Of a stretch of 64,000 nucleotides of DNA, positions 9,697 through 16,760 are shown one piece after another. The stretch lies in assembly GCA_937888905.1 (NCBI GenBank), contig CALATA010000022.1:1-64000 (forward strand), written 5' to 3'. Below the pieces are notes generated by a model. It ran no database searches. It was not told where the DNA came from and saw only the letters and a program-made list of their open reading frames with translations. The position numbers and the translations under genes are program-made. This DNA comes from Terrimonas sp937888905. GTDB taxonomy: Bacteria > Bacteroidota > Bacteroidia > Chitinophagales > Chitinophagaceae. Position 1 is the first letter of the stretch. The number at the start of each line of letters is the position of its first letter.

Positions 9697-11175
9697 ATGA
9701 AAGCTATAATCACTTCTGCTTGCATAGCCGGGTTACTTGCCTTTACCGGTTGCAAGAAAACGCTGGATACGGATGCCATCGGTCTTACAACGATCGACCA
9801 GGTAAATGCCGTACCTACGCTCAATACTGTTGAATCTTCTGTACGTTCATCTTATCAGCTCATGTCTAACCGCCTGAATATACTCGGTCAGTGGGATTGG
9901 GGAGGCGGACTTGTTTTTCACAATGATTTTGTATTACAAGACATTGCTTCCGATGATGTAGAAAAGAAATGGAGTCCCGATGGCGACCAGCCCTGGATGG
10001 ATGAAGTGAACAACTTTACCTTCACATCTACCAACGGCGGTCCTAATGGCCTTTGGAAATACAACTATGAAGGCATCAAACGTATTAACCTGGCCATTCA
10101 GCTTCTGACCAAACCAGACATCGAAGCGATCACCGGTATTACTCCCGCGCGAAAAAATCAATTACTCGGCGAAGCCTATTTTATCCGCTCGCATTATTAT
10201 TTCTCCCTGATCACCAACTTCGGGGATGTGCCGCTGATCCTGAAACCCGTGCAGACATACCAGGAGGCATTTGAAGTGGCTGTGCGCGCCCCGGCAGCAC
10301 AAATCTGGGACACCATCAAGGCTAATCTGGCAACAGCAAAAACATTGCTGCCGAATACAAAATACAGTTCCACTACGGAGAAATGGCGCGTATCAAAAGG
10401 TGCCGTCATTGCCATGCAGGCCAAAGCAGCCCTGTATACAAAAAAATGGGCGGATGTGTTAACCTTCGTAACAGAACTGGAAACCCTGGGCTTCTATCAT
10501 CTTAATGCGAATTATTTCAGCTCTTTCAATACCGAGTTTACCGACGACGAAGTGATCTTTGCCTATGATCACCGTTCGCAGGAGCAGCCCGCAAATGGTA
10601 ACGGCATCTGCGCACCACTCGGCTGGGGATTCCTGGCACCGAGTACCGATTTCCTGAATGCATTCGAAGCAAACGATCCGCGTAAACTTTATACGGTGAA
10701 CACGGCTTTGCAAAACGTCAACAAATTACTCGGCAGTATAGACGGCACCAACAAAGGCAATGACGACGCGCCTAACAACCGCATCTATATCCGTTATGCC
10801 GATGTGCTGTTGTGGAAGGCCGAAGCTTATCTTGAAACACAGCAATATCCGCAGGCCATTGCGGCGATCAACCTGGTGCGTGCACGTGCCCGCACATCGG
10901 TCAGCGCCACCGGCACCGTGCCTCCCGCCGGTACATTGCCCGATCGTCCGGCATCAACAGATCCGGCTACCATTAAAAACTGGCTGATTGCTGAACGCCG
11001 CGTGGAGCTTGGCTTTGAAGAGCAGCGCATGGCCGACCTCAAACGCTGGGGCATCGCCAAGCAGGTAATGACAGCACAAGGAAAGAATTTCCAGGACCGT
11101 CACTATCTGTATCCTATTCCACAAAGTGAGATCGATGCTTCTGCCGGTACACTGACGCAGAATTCCGGTTACTGA
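9697..11175 (+). CDS. SusD/RagB-family surface glycan-binding lipoprotein
   Basis: A 492-residue SusD-like protein that sits on the outer-membrane transporter as its substrate-capturing lid. Signal peptide with lipobox FTGC and lipidated Cys19; the tetratricopeptide-like N-terminal part contains the family pattern GEAYFIRSHYYFSL, and the C-terminal part has IRYADVLLWKAEAYL and the terminal EERRVELGFEEQRMADLKRW-type block typical of SusD. Length is normal. It follows susC by 37 bases. A GC-rich inverted repeat (GTCCCGC, TT, GCGGGAC at 11211-11226) lies just after its stop and could attenuate transcription into the enzyme genes, though it has no T-tract. Confidence 0.95.
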   Translation: MKAIITSACIAGLLAFTGCKKTLDTDAIGLTTIDQVNAVPTLNTVESSVRSSYQLMSNRLNILGQWDWGGGLVFHNDFVLQDIASDDVEKKWSPDGDQPWMDEVNNFTFTSTNGGPNGLWKYNYEGIKRINLAIQLLTKPDIEAITGITPARKNQLLGEAYFIRSHYYFSLITNFGDVPLILKPVQTYQEAFEVAVRAPAAQIWDTIKANLATAKTLLPNTKYSSTTEKWRVSKGAVIAMQAKAALYTKKWADVLTFVTELETLGFYHLNANYFSSFNTEFTDDEVIFAYDHRSQEQPANGNGICAPLGWGFLAPSTDFLNAFEANDPRKLYTVNTALQNVNKLLGSIDGTNKGNDDAPNNRIYIRYADVLLWKAEAYLETQQYPQAIAAINLVRARARTSVSATGTVPPAGTLPDRPASTDPATIKNWLIAERRVELGFEEQRMADLKRWGIAKQVMTAQGKNFQDRHYLYPIPQSEIDASAGTLTQNSGY

Positions 11176-11271
11176 TTTCTCGTTTACGATTCATACACTT
11201 CCTGCCTTCTGTCCCGCTTGCGGGACGGAGGGACAGGAAACTTTTTCCCGCACCTTTCAATTGACACATCC

Positions 11272-12333
11272 ATGAGCACCGCTACCGATCTGGCAAAACG
11301 TTTTTCACAAAACCCGTTGCTCTCTCCCGGCGATCTTCATCCAAGTATGGAAGGATTGGAAATCGCCTGCCTGTTGAATCCCGGGGTATTTCAGTTTGAG
11401 GGGAAAACATGGCTGATCGTTCGCGTGGCGGAACGACCGAAGCAACAGGACGGCATCATCTCTTTCCCGGTGCTGGATGGCAAAGGCGGCATGCAGATCA
11501 TGGAAATACCATCGGACTCACCCGAACTCGACGCATCCGACGCCCGCGTGATCAATTATAAAGGACAGGACTTTCTCACCACACTTTCTCATCTGCGCTT
11601 ACTCTGCAGCGACGATGGCATCAACTTCCGCGAGCCCGAAGGTTATCCTAAACTCATGGGTGAGGGTAAATTGCAAACCTTCGGTATTGAAGACTGCCGC
11701 GTCAGCCAGGTAGGTGATCAATATTACCTGACCTATACTTCCGTTTCTGAAAACGGAGTAGGCGTTGGCATGAAAACGACACGCGACTGGAAAACATTTA
11801 CCGACCACGGTATGATCATTCCGCCGCACAATAAAGACTGCGCCATTTTCGAAGAAACTGTCAACGGTAAATATTATGCGCTGCACAGACCCAGCAGCGT
11901 TGACCTCGGCGGCAACTATATCTGGCTTGCTTCTTCTCCCGACAGCATCCACTGGGGAGATCACCGTTGTTTGCTGCGTACGCGTCCGGGACATTGGGAT
12001 AGCAAACGTGTTGGCGCCGGTGCTGCTCCCGTAAAAACAGAAAAAGGCTGGCTGGAAATCTATCACGGCGCAAACGAAGCACATCAATATTGCCTTGGAG
12101 CCGTTTTATTGGACCTCAATGATCCTTCCATCGTGATTGCAAGAAGCGAAGAGCCGCTGATGCAACCGCTGGCGGAATATGAACGCACCGGATTTTTTGG
12201 TCACGTGGTATTTACCAATGGGCATATTGTTCATCCCGATGGCGACCGGCTTACCATCTACTACGGGGCGGCTGACGAACACGTATGTGCCGCCGACTTT
12301 TCAATTAAAGAAATTTTATCACACTTAATCTGA
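11272..12333 (+). CDS. GH130-family beta-mannoside phosphorylase/hydrolase
   Basis: A 353-residue five-bladed beta-propeller enzyme of glycoside hydrolase family 130. Known members phosphorolyse or hydrolyse beta-mannosides such as mannosyl-glucose, mannosyl-GlcNAc or beta-1,2-mannooligosaccharides. The propeller-blade motif carrying the general acid is visible as GIEDCR (Asp141), followed by NKDCAIF (near 190), ALHRPS, and the typical C-terminal block WDSKRVGAGAAPVKTEKGW. I start at ATG 11272; a longer frame from a TTG at 11218 reads through the inverted repeat and has no family similarity. No signal peptide, so the enzyme is cytoplasmic, which fits a phosphorylase fed by the MFS transporter four bases downstream. 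Phosphorylase versus hydrolase cannot be decided by eye. Confidence 0.93.
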   Translation: MSTATDLAKRFSQNPLLSPGDLHPSMEGLEIACLLNPGVFQFEGKTWLIVRVAERPKQQDGIISFPVLDGKGGMQIMEIPSDSPELDASDARVINYKGQDFLTTLSHLRLLCSDDGINFREPEGYPKLMGEGKLQTFGIEDCRVSQVGDQYYLTYTSVSENGVGVGMKTTRDWKTFTDHGMIIPPHNKDCAIFEETVNGKYYALHRPSSVDLGGNYIWLASSPDSIHWGDHRCLLRTRPGHWDSKRVGAGAAPVKTEKGWLEIYHGANEAHQYCLGAVLLDLNDPSIVIARSEEPLMQPLAEYERTGFFGHVVFTNGHIVHPDGDRLTIYYGAADEHVCAADFSIKEILSHLI

Positions 12334-12337
12334 AAAT

Positions 12338-13633
12338 ATGCTGGGTAAATTAAACAAAGAGATCAGACATTTTCAGCAGCAACCGCACGACTTCAAGATA
12401 TTGGTGTTGACCAACCTGGTGTATGCTTTTGTGTTGCCGGTTATCGACATCTTCGTGGCTGCATACGTGATGCGTCATTCCAATGATCCCTCCAAAGTAG
12501 TAATCTATCAGTTGACCATCTATACGGGCATTCCGCTGACATTTTTACTGAATGGCATCCTGCTTAAACATTTCAATATTCGCAAACTGTATTCCGCGGG
12601 CATGATGCTGAGCGGCATTTCCATGATCATCATGATGTCGCTCAAAACCCTTGACCTCGTGGGAATTGGTGTAGCGGGCATTACGATGGGCTTGTCTTTT
12701 GGCTTCTATTGGGCCAACCGAGATTACCTGGCTTTGGCCATCACCAACGATCACAACCGGAATTACTATTATGGACTGGAAACTTTTTTCTATACCATTA
12801 TTGCCGTTATTATTCCCGTTACGATCGGCTGGTTCATCGAGTTCAGAGGCGGTGGCACCGACGACAAAGTAAACGGCTCTTACCAGATCATTACAGGTGC
12901 CGTATTGGTCATTACGATCCTCGCATCGATCGTCTGCTTCAGAGGCAACTTTAAAAATCCTGCCCAGAAAAAATATATCTTCTTCAAATTTCATCCGCTC
13001 TGGTACCGCTTGTTATCGCTGGCGATGCTGAAAGGACTGGCACAGGGATTCCTGGTAACGGCACCGGCCATGCTGATCATGCAATTATTGGGAAAAGAAG
13101 GCGCATTGGGTTCTGCACAATCCGTTGGCGCCATCATTGCCGCCGTAGTGATGTATGTACTCGGACGTCTATCCAAGCCTTCGGATCGTATTAAAATATT
13201 CGCAGCCGGACTCGGCCTTTTTTTCCTGGGAGCCTTGTTCAATGGCATCCTGTTCAACGGCACCGGCGTGGTGATTTTTATTTTGCTCTTGCTGATTGCC
13301 AAGCCGCTGATGGACCTCGCTTATTTTCCCATACAATTCAAAGTGATCGATATTGTGTCAAAAATTGAGAACCGTGGTGAGTTTGCCTACATCATGAACC
13401 ACGAATGGGGATTGTATGTCGGTCGCTTTCTCGGCGCGGGCACATTCCTGGCGCTGGCTTATCTTGTATCGGGAGAGGCGGCTTTGCGCTACGCTATCGT
13501 GATTATTGCCGCACTACAGCTTTGCTCCATTTTTGTAGCAAAGAAGATTATCGCCGAAGGAGAAAAACTACAGCCGGCAGGTGAACCGGAAGAAGAGAAA
13601 GTAACGAGCGCCGTTGCGGAATCTATTGTATAA
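12338..13633 (+). CDS. MFS transporter, probable oligosaccharide importer
   Basis: A 431-residue major facilitator superfamily protein with about twelve hydrophobic helices, for example near residues 24-45, 88-110, 145-165, 180-197, 315-335 and 385-405. It begins four bases after the GH130 stop codon, so translation is likely coupled. MFS genes beside cytoplasmic GH130 phosphorylases typically carry the mannoside across the inner membrane; that role here is inferred from context. The C-terminus is charged (GEPEEEKVTS). The stop codon lies inside a perfect 12-bp-arm palindrome. Substrate-binding residues are not identifiable. Confidence 0.88.
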   Translation: MLGKLNKEIRHFQQQPHDFKILVLTNLVYAFVLPVIDIFVAAYVMRHSNDPSKVVIYQLTIYTGIPLTFLLNGILLKHFNIRKLYSAGMMLSGISMIIMMSLKTLDLVGIGVAGITMGLSFGFYWANRDYLALAITNDHNRNYYYGLETFFYTIIAVIIPVTIGWFIEFRGGGTDDKVNGSYQIITGAVLVITILASIVCFRGNFKNPAQKKYIFFKFHPLWYRLLSLAMLKGLAQGFLVTAPAMLIMQLLGKEGALGSAQSVGAIIAAVVMYVLGRLSKPSDRIKIFAAGLGLFFLGALFNGILFNGTGVVIFILLLLIAKPLMDLAYFPIQFKVIDIVSKIENRGEFAYIMNHEWGLYVGRFLGAGTFLALAYLVSGEAALRYAIVIIAALQLCSIFVAKKIIAEGEKLQPAGEPEEEKVTSAVAESIV

Positions 13634-13652
13634 TGGCATGGCCATTATACAA
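13626..13652. repeat. Perfect palindrome over the MFS stop codon
   Basis: TTGTATAATGGC and GCCATTATACAA are perfect 12-bp arms around ATG. The left arm includes the stop codon at 13631-13633. A second hairpin (TCCCGA, AGCC, TCGGGA) lies at 13690-13705. Neither is followed by a T-tract; they may stabilise the 3' end of the upstream message or attenuate read-through. Confidence 0.7.
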
Positions 13653-13732
13653 AATGTGTAAATGTGCCCGCCGGCGGCGGGGCCATGTATCCCGAAGCCT
13701 CGGGAATGTGAAAATGATATTTTAAAAAAGTA

Positions 13733-15460
13733 ATGATCATGAAGAAAGTTATAACCCTTGGACTGGCATTATCGACCGTGTTTATAGCTCATGCCCAGGT
13801 GGTTCAACGAAAACTGCAACGCGTGGAAAAAATGGCGCAGTTGCCACAGCCTTACCACATCATCGACTACCGTGAGCTGGCACATAAATTCGATGAAACG
13901 GTATACGACTTCAATGCCAAAGACAAACACTGGCCGCTGATCTGGATGGACAGCTCACGCAAAAATGTGGACCAGGTAGTGGCCGGTATTTATACCGCTA
14001 TCGGCGACGTGCGCCAGGGACCGGCGCACAACAAAGGAATGTTCCATGAATCCCTCGCCACCATGGGGGCTGTGTTAGGCGCAACCCTCGTTGGCATCGA
14101 TAAATCAGCACAGCAACACAACTATGTGTCCATGCTGAAAAATTATTTCAACAGCGGTACGGGCTGGAACATCATGATGAACAACACCTGCCCTGAGGTG
14201 GCGTTGCTCGGTGGCGGTTATGGCCGCGACTGGTGGTATGATGTTTATCCGAATGTATTGTTTTATGCCATCTATGATCTTTATCCCAACGAACCGGGCT
14301 TCACCGATATCGCGCGTACGATCGCAGAAAGATTTTATGCCGCCGACTCCATACTGAACGGTAATTATAACTGGTCGTTTTTTGATTACGGGAAAATGAA
14401 ACCCATGAAAAACGACATCTGCATCCAGCCCGATGCGGCCGCCGGTCATGCGTGGGTGCTTTACAGCGCCTGGAAAAAATTTGGTGATAAACGTTACCTG
14501 CAGGGAGCTCAACGCGCCATGAAAGCTTTGCAGGCACAGCCCGCCAATCCCACTTACGAAGTGCTGATGCCTTTTGGCGCTTATCTCGCTGCGCGTATGT
14601 ATGCAGAAACGGGACAGCATTTTGATACGGATAAAATGTTGCGCTGGAGTTTTGACGGCACGCCCAAATGCCGCGAAGGCTGGGGCGTATTGGTAGGAAA
14701 ATGGAATGGCTTCGATATTTCCGGTATTGTCGGCAGCACTGTTGACCGCGGTGGTTATGGATTTTTAATGAACACTTATGATGCCGCCTGGCCATTGGTA
14801 CCGATGGTTCGTTATGATGCTTCTTCGGCCAATGCAATCGGCCGCTGGATGCTCAATGCCGCCAATGCCGCGCGTTTCTTTTATCCGCAATACATTCCTG
14901 CCGAACACCAGACTTTGCCCGATCTCGCCGAAGTAACCAAAGGCGTGATCGCTTACGAAGGCATCATCAAAAATCCTTCGTACGAAGCGTATCGCCATCT
15001 CAAAGCTCCCGTTGCCCAGGGCGACGGTCCGTTGTGGGTGCAGGACCAGAATCCTCCGGAATCGCAATTCAGCGTATACGGCAGCGGGCATGTAGGCATT
15101 TTCGGCAGCATCATCGACACCACGGATGTGCAGGGCATTTTGCGGCTCAATCTGCTGGCTACCGATTTCTTCCGCGACAACGCTTTCCCTTCTTACCTCT
15201 ATTACAATCCGCATACGGCAGCACGAAAGGTGTCGGTGATAATTCCCGAAGGACAAAAAGCCGATTTGTACAATACGGTTACGCGCCGTTTCATCGCGCG
15301 CAATGTAAGTGGCAAAAGCAAAATTTCCATTCCGGCCCGGAGCTCGGCGGTTATTGTTATTTGTCCCGCCGGCGGCAAACAAGTGATCCGCAAGGGACAG
15401 TTGCTGGTGAATGATACGGTGGTTGATTATGGTGTAAGTTCAAACAGCCGTAATAAGTAA
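13733..15460 (+). CDS. Secreted protein of unrecognised family in glycan locus
   Basis: A 575-residue exported protein (signal peptide cleaved near IAHAQ; ATG 13739 is an alternative start). I do not recognise its family with confidence. Aromatic- and acid-rich segments alternate with helical stretches (DWWYDVYPNVLFYAIYDLYP, AAGHAWVLYSAWKKFGDKRY, LMPFGAYLAARMYAETG), a pattern typical of (alpha/alpha)6-barrel glycosidases and polysaccharide lyases; the last 100 residues look beta-rich, as in many such enzymes with a C-terminal beta domain. It is the last gene of the HTCS-SusCD-GH130-MFS run, after a 99-base gap holding two hairpins, and is the only secreted candidate enzyme in that locus. A periplasmic or surface glycoside hydrolase is therefore inferred, not shown. 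Confidence 0.8.
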   Translation: MIMKKVITLGLALSTVFIAHAQVVQRKLQRVEKMAQLPQPYHIIDYRELAHKFDETVYDFNAKDKHWPLIWMDSSRKNVDQVVAGIYTAIGDVRQGPAHNKGMFHESLATMGAVLGATLVGIDKSAQQHNYVSMLKNYFNSGTGWNIMMNNTCPEVALLGGGYGRDWWYDVYPNVLFYAIYDLYPNEPGFTDIARTIAERFYAADSILNGNYNWSFFDYGKMKPMKNDICIQPDAAAGHAWVLYSAWKKFGDKRYLQGAQRAMKALQAQPANPTYEVLMPFGAYLAARMYAETGQHFDTDKMLRWSFDGTPKCREGWGVLVGKWNGFDISGIVGSTVDRGGYGFLMNTYDAAWPLVPMVRYDASSANAIGRWMLNAANAARFFYPQYIPAEHQTLPDLAEVTKGVIAYEGIIKNPSYEAYRHLKAPVAQGDGPLWVQDQNPPESQFSVYGSGHVGIFGSIIDTTDVQGILRLNLLATDFFRDNAFPSYLYYNPHTAARKVSVIIPEGQKADLYNTVTRRFIARNVSGKSKISIPARSSAVIVICPAGGKQVIRKGQLLVNDTVVDYGVSSNSRNK

Positions 15461-15473
15461 TAAGTATTAAGTA
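15455..15473. repeat. 19-bp gene-3'-end repeat, copy 1
   Basis: AAGTAATAAGTATTAAGTA overlaps the stop codon of the secreted protein gene. An identical 19-mer on the minus strand covers the stop codon of the phosphodiesterase gene at 26388-26406, in the same orientation relative to its gene. Confidence 0.75.
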
Positions 15474-15480
15474 TTTTGCC

Positions 15481-15510
15481 TCCCTGGTTCGTATATACAC
15501 GAACCAGGGA
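15481..15510. repeat. Palindromic element, copy 2 of dispersed family
   Basis: Perfect 12-bp arms TCCCTGGTTCGT and ACGAACCAGGGA around ATATAC. Read on the minus strand its centre (GGTTCGTGTATATA) matches the palindrome at 6202-6235. It lies 20 bases after the stop of the secreted protein gene and could end that transcript, although it lacks a T-tract. Confidence 0.75.
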
Positions 15511-15581
15511 ATTTGGATATTGCAATTGACCTATTCACGATTCACTCCCGGTACCCGAGACCACCATTTCCCTTTTTGACT

Positions 15582-15614
15582 TTTGAATTGACGAAAAGGT
15601 ATTTATTATCTTTA
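15582..15614 (+). promoter_or_regulatory. Candidate promoter of the LytTR regulator gene
   Basis: TTTG at 15582-15585 and TATCTTTA at 15607-15614 fit the Bacteroidota -33/-7 pattern with a 21-base spacer. The -7 element starts 12 bases before the ATG at 15619, which predicts a leaderless or nearly leaderless transcript. Confidence 0.5.
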
Positions 15615-15618
15615 GCGC

Positions 15619-16314
15619 ATGAATTGCCTTATTGTAGACGACAATAAAATAGCAAGAACCACGCTCAGGCAGATGGCCGGCAAGGTCCGTGATCTTACCG
15701 TAACCGGGGAGTGTGAAACCGCTATGGACGCCTACAATCTCATGCAGGAACAACCTGTGGACCTGCTGCTCCTCGATATCGAAATGCCCGGCATGACCGG
15801 CCTCGAGCTTACCAAACACTTGGGAGATAACCGGCCGGTGATCATTTTCACTACGTCAAAAAAAGAATATGCTTCCGAAGCATTTGACCTGAACGTGGCC
15901 GACTACGTGATCAAACCCGTTAATCCCGCACGTTTTCTCCAGGCAATAGACAAAGCCCGCGACATCATCGACAGCCGCCGTGAAGAGGTAAAACTCGAAG
16001 AAGACAATTTCCTTTTCATCCGCGATTCCGCCATTGTCAGACGGCTCAACCTCGACGAGATCCTGTATGCCGAGGCCATGGGTGATTACGTCAAGCTGCA
16101 CACCCTTCACAGATTTTTTGCCATTCATACCACCCTCAAGGCCGTGGAAGAACGATTGCCCGTCTCCCGGTTTATCCGCGTACACCGCTCTTATGTAGTG
16201 GCAGTCAATAAGATCGACACCATCCAGGACGGCGCCATTGTGATCCAGGGCAAGCCGGTTCCCGTAGCGGACGCCTACCGCGCAGCCCTCAACCGCCGGA
16301 TGAATATCCTGTAA
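15619..16314 (+). CDS. LytTR-family response regulator
   Basis: A 231-residue LytR/AlgR-type regulator. Receiver domain at residues 1-118: acidic pocket VDDN near the start, phosphoacceptor Asp53 in LLDIEMPGMTG, Thr/Ser switch at FTTSKKE and Lys in VIKPV. The LytTR DNA-binding domain follows (about 135-228) with FIRDSAIVRRLNLDEILYAE, the HTTLKAVEERLP block and FIRVHRSYVVAV, all family-typical. LytTR proteins bind paired direct repeats about two helical turns apart; such repeats lie in the gap just downstream and before two further genes. The sensor partner is probably the hybrid kinase at 16761, which ends in an HPt domain able to pass phosphate to a separate receiver. Confidence 0.95.
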   Translation: MNCLIVDDNKIARTTLRQMAGKVRDLTVTGECETAMDAYNLMQEQPVDLLLLDIEMPGMTGLELTKHLGDNRPVIIFTTSKKEYASEAFDLNVADYVIKPVNPARFLQAIDKARDIIDSRREEVKLEEDNFLFIRDSAIVRRLNLDEILYAEAMGDYVKLHTLHRFFAIHTTLKAVEERLPVSRFIRVHRSYVVAVNKIDTIQDGAIVIQGKPVPVADAYRAALNRRMNIL

Positions 16315-16330
16315 GCCCGCCTTTTCCCCA

Positions 16331-16364
16331 TTTCAACGACTCATTTTGCCTTTTTACCGATTGG
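16331..16364 (+). promoter_or_regulatory. Putative LytTR-binding direct repeat, site 1
   Basis: AACGACT (16335) and ACCGATT (16356) are direct repeats starting 21 bases apart, with CATTTTGCC between them. The pair lies 160-190 bases upstream of the small membrane protein gene. The spacing suits LytTR dimer sites, and the sequence matches the sites at 18944 and 22431. Confidence 0.55.
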
Positions 16365-16491
16365 ACCGCCGCAACCCTTCCGGACGGTTATAGATTTGTT
16401 CTCAGAAGCGATCGAAACAAATAATACAAACGAATCGACATAAAAATATTTTCAACCTTTCTTCTCATAAGCAGTTGGTTTTGGTTTACCC

Positions 16492-16521
16492 GGGCTGTAT
16501 GTCTATACGGCCCTCTTTTTT
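16492..16521 (+). terminator. Hairpin with T-tract upstream of small membrane gene
   Basis: GGGCTGTAT and ATACGGCCC pair (one G-U) around GTCT and are followed by TCTTTTTTTAT. It looks like an intrinsic terminator but sits only four bases before the start codon at 16525, downstream of the putative LytTR site, so it could instead act as an attenuator or sequester the start. Confidence 0.55.
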
Positions 16522-16524
16522 ATC

Positions 16525-16734
16525 ATGAAAAAATTCCTTTACACCATATTATTTTTTGCAGACACGCTGATCCTCATCCTGCTCGCGTTCTTCCTGCTGC
16601 GGGGACTCGATGAAGGTATGCGCCCGCTGAACTGCACGCTCACCGTGGCCGGTATCGGTGGCAGCATCGTACTGCTGGTATGGTTACTCCGCCGTTATCT
16701 CAACATCAGAACTCCCGATCACCATCATCCCTGA
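16525..16734 (+). CDS. Small two-helix membrane protein
   Basis: A 69-residue protein with two predicted transmembrane helices (about 3-27 and 40-56) joined by a short loop, ending in a positively charged and His-rich tail (LLRRYLNIRTPDHHHP). No family is recognised. It lies between the LytTR regulator and the hybrid histidine kinase, 26 bases before the kinase, and probably shares its transcript. A role as an accessory to the sensor is possible but is only inferred from position. Confidence 0.6.
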   Translation: MKKFLYTILFFADTLILILLAFFLLRGLDEGMRPLNCTLTVAGIGGSIVLLVWLLRRYLNIRTPDHHHP

Positions 16735-16760
16735 TTTTTAGTACATTCGAGGTATAGCGT

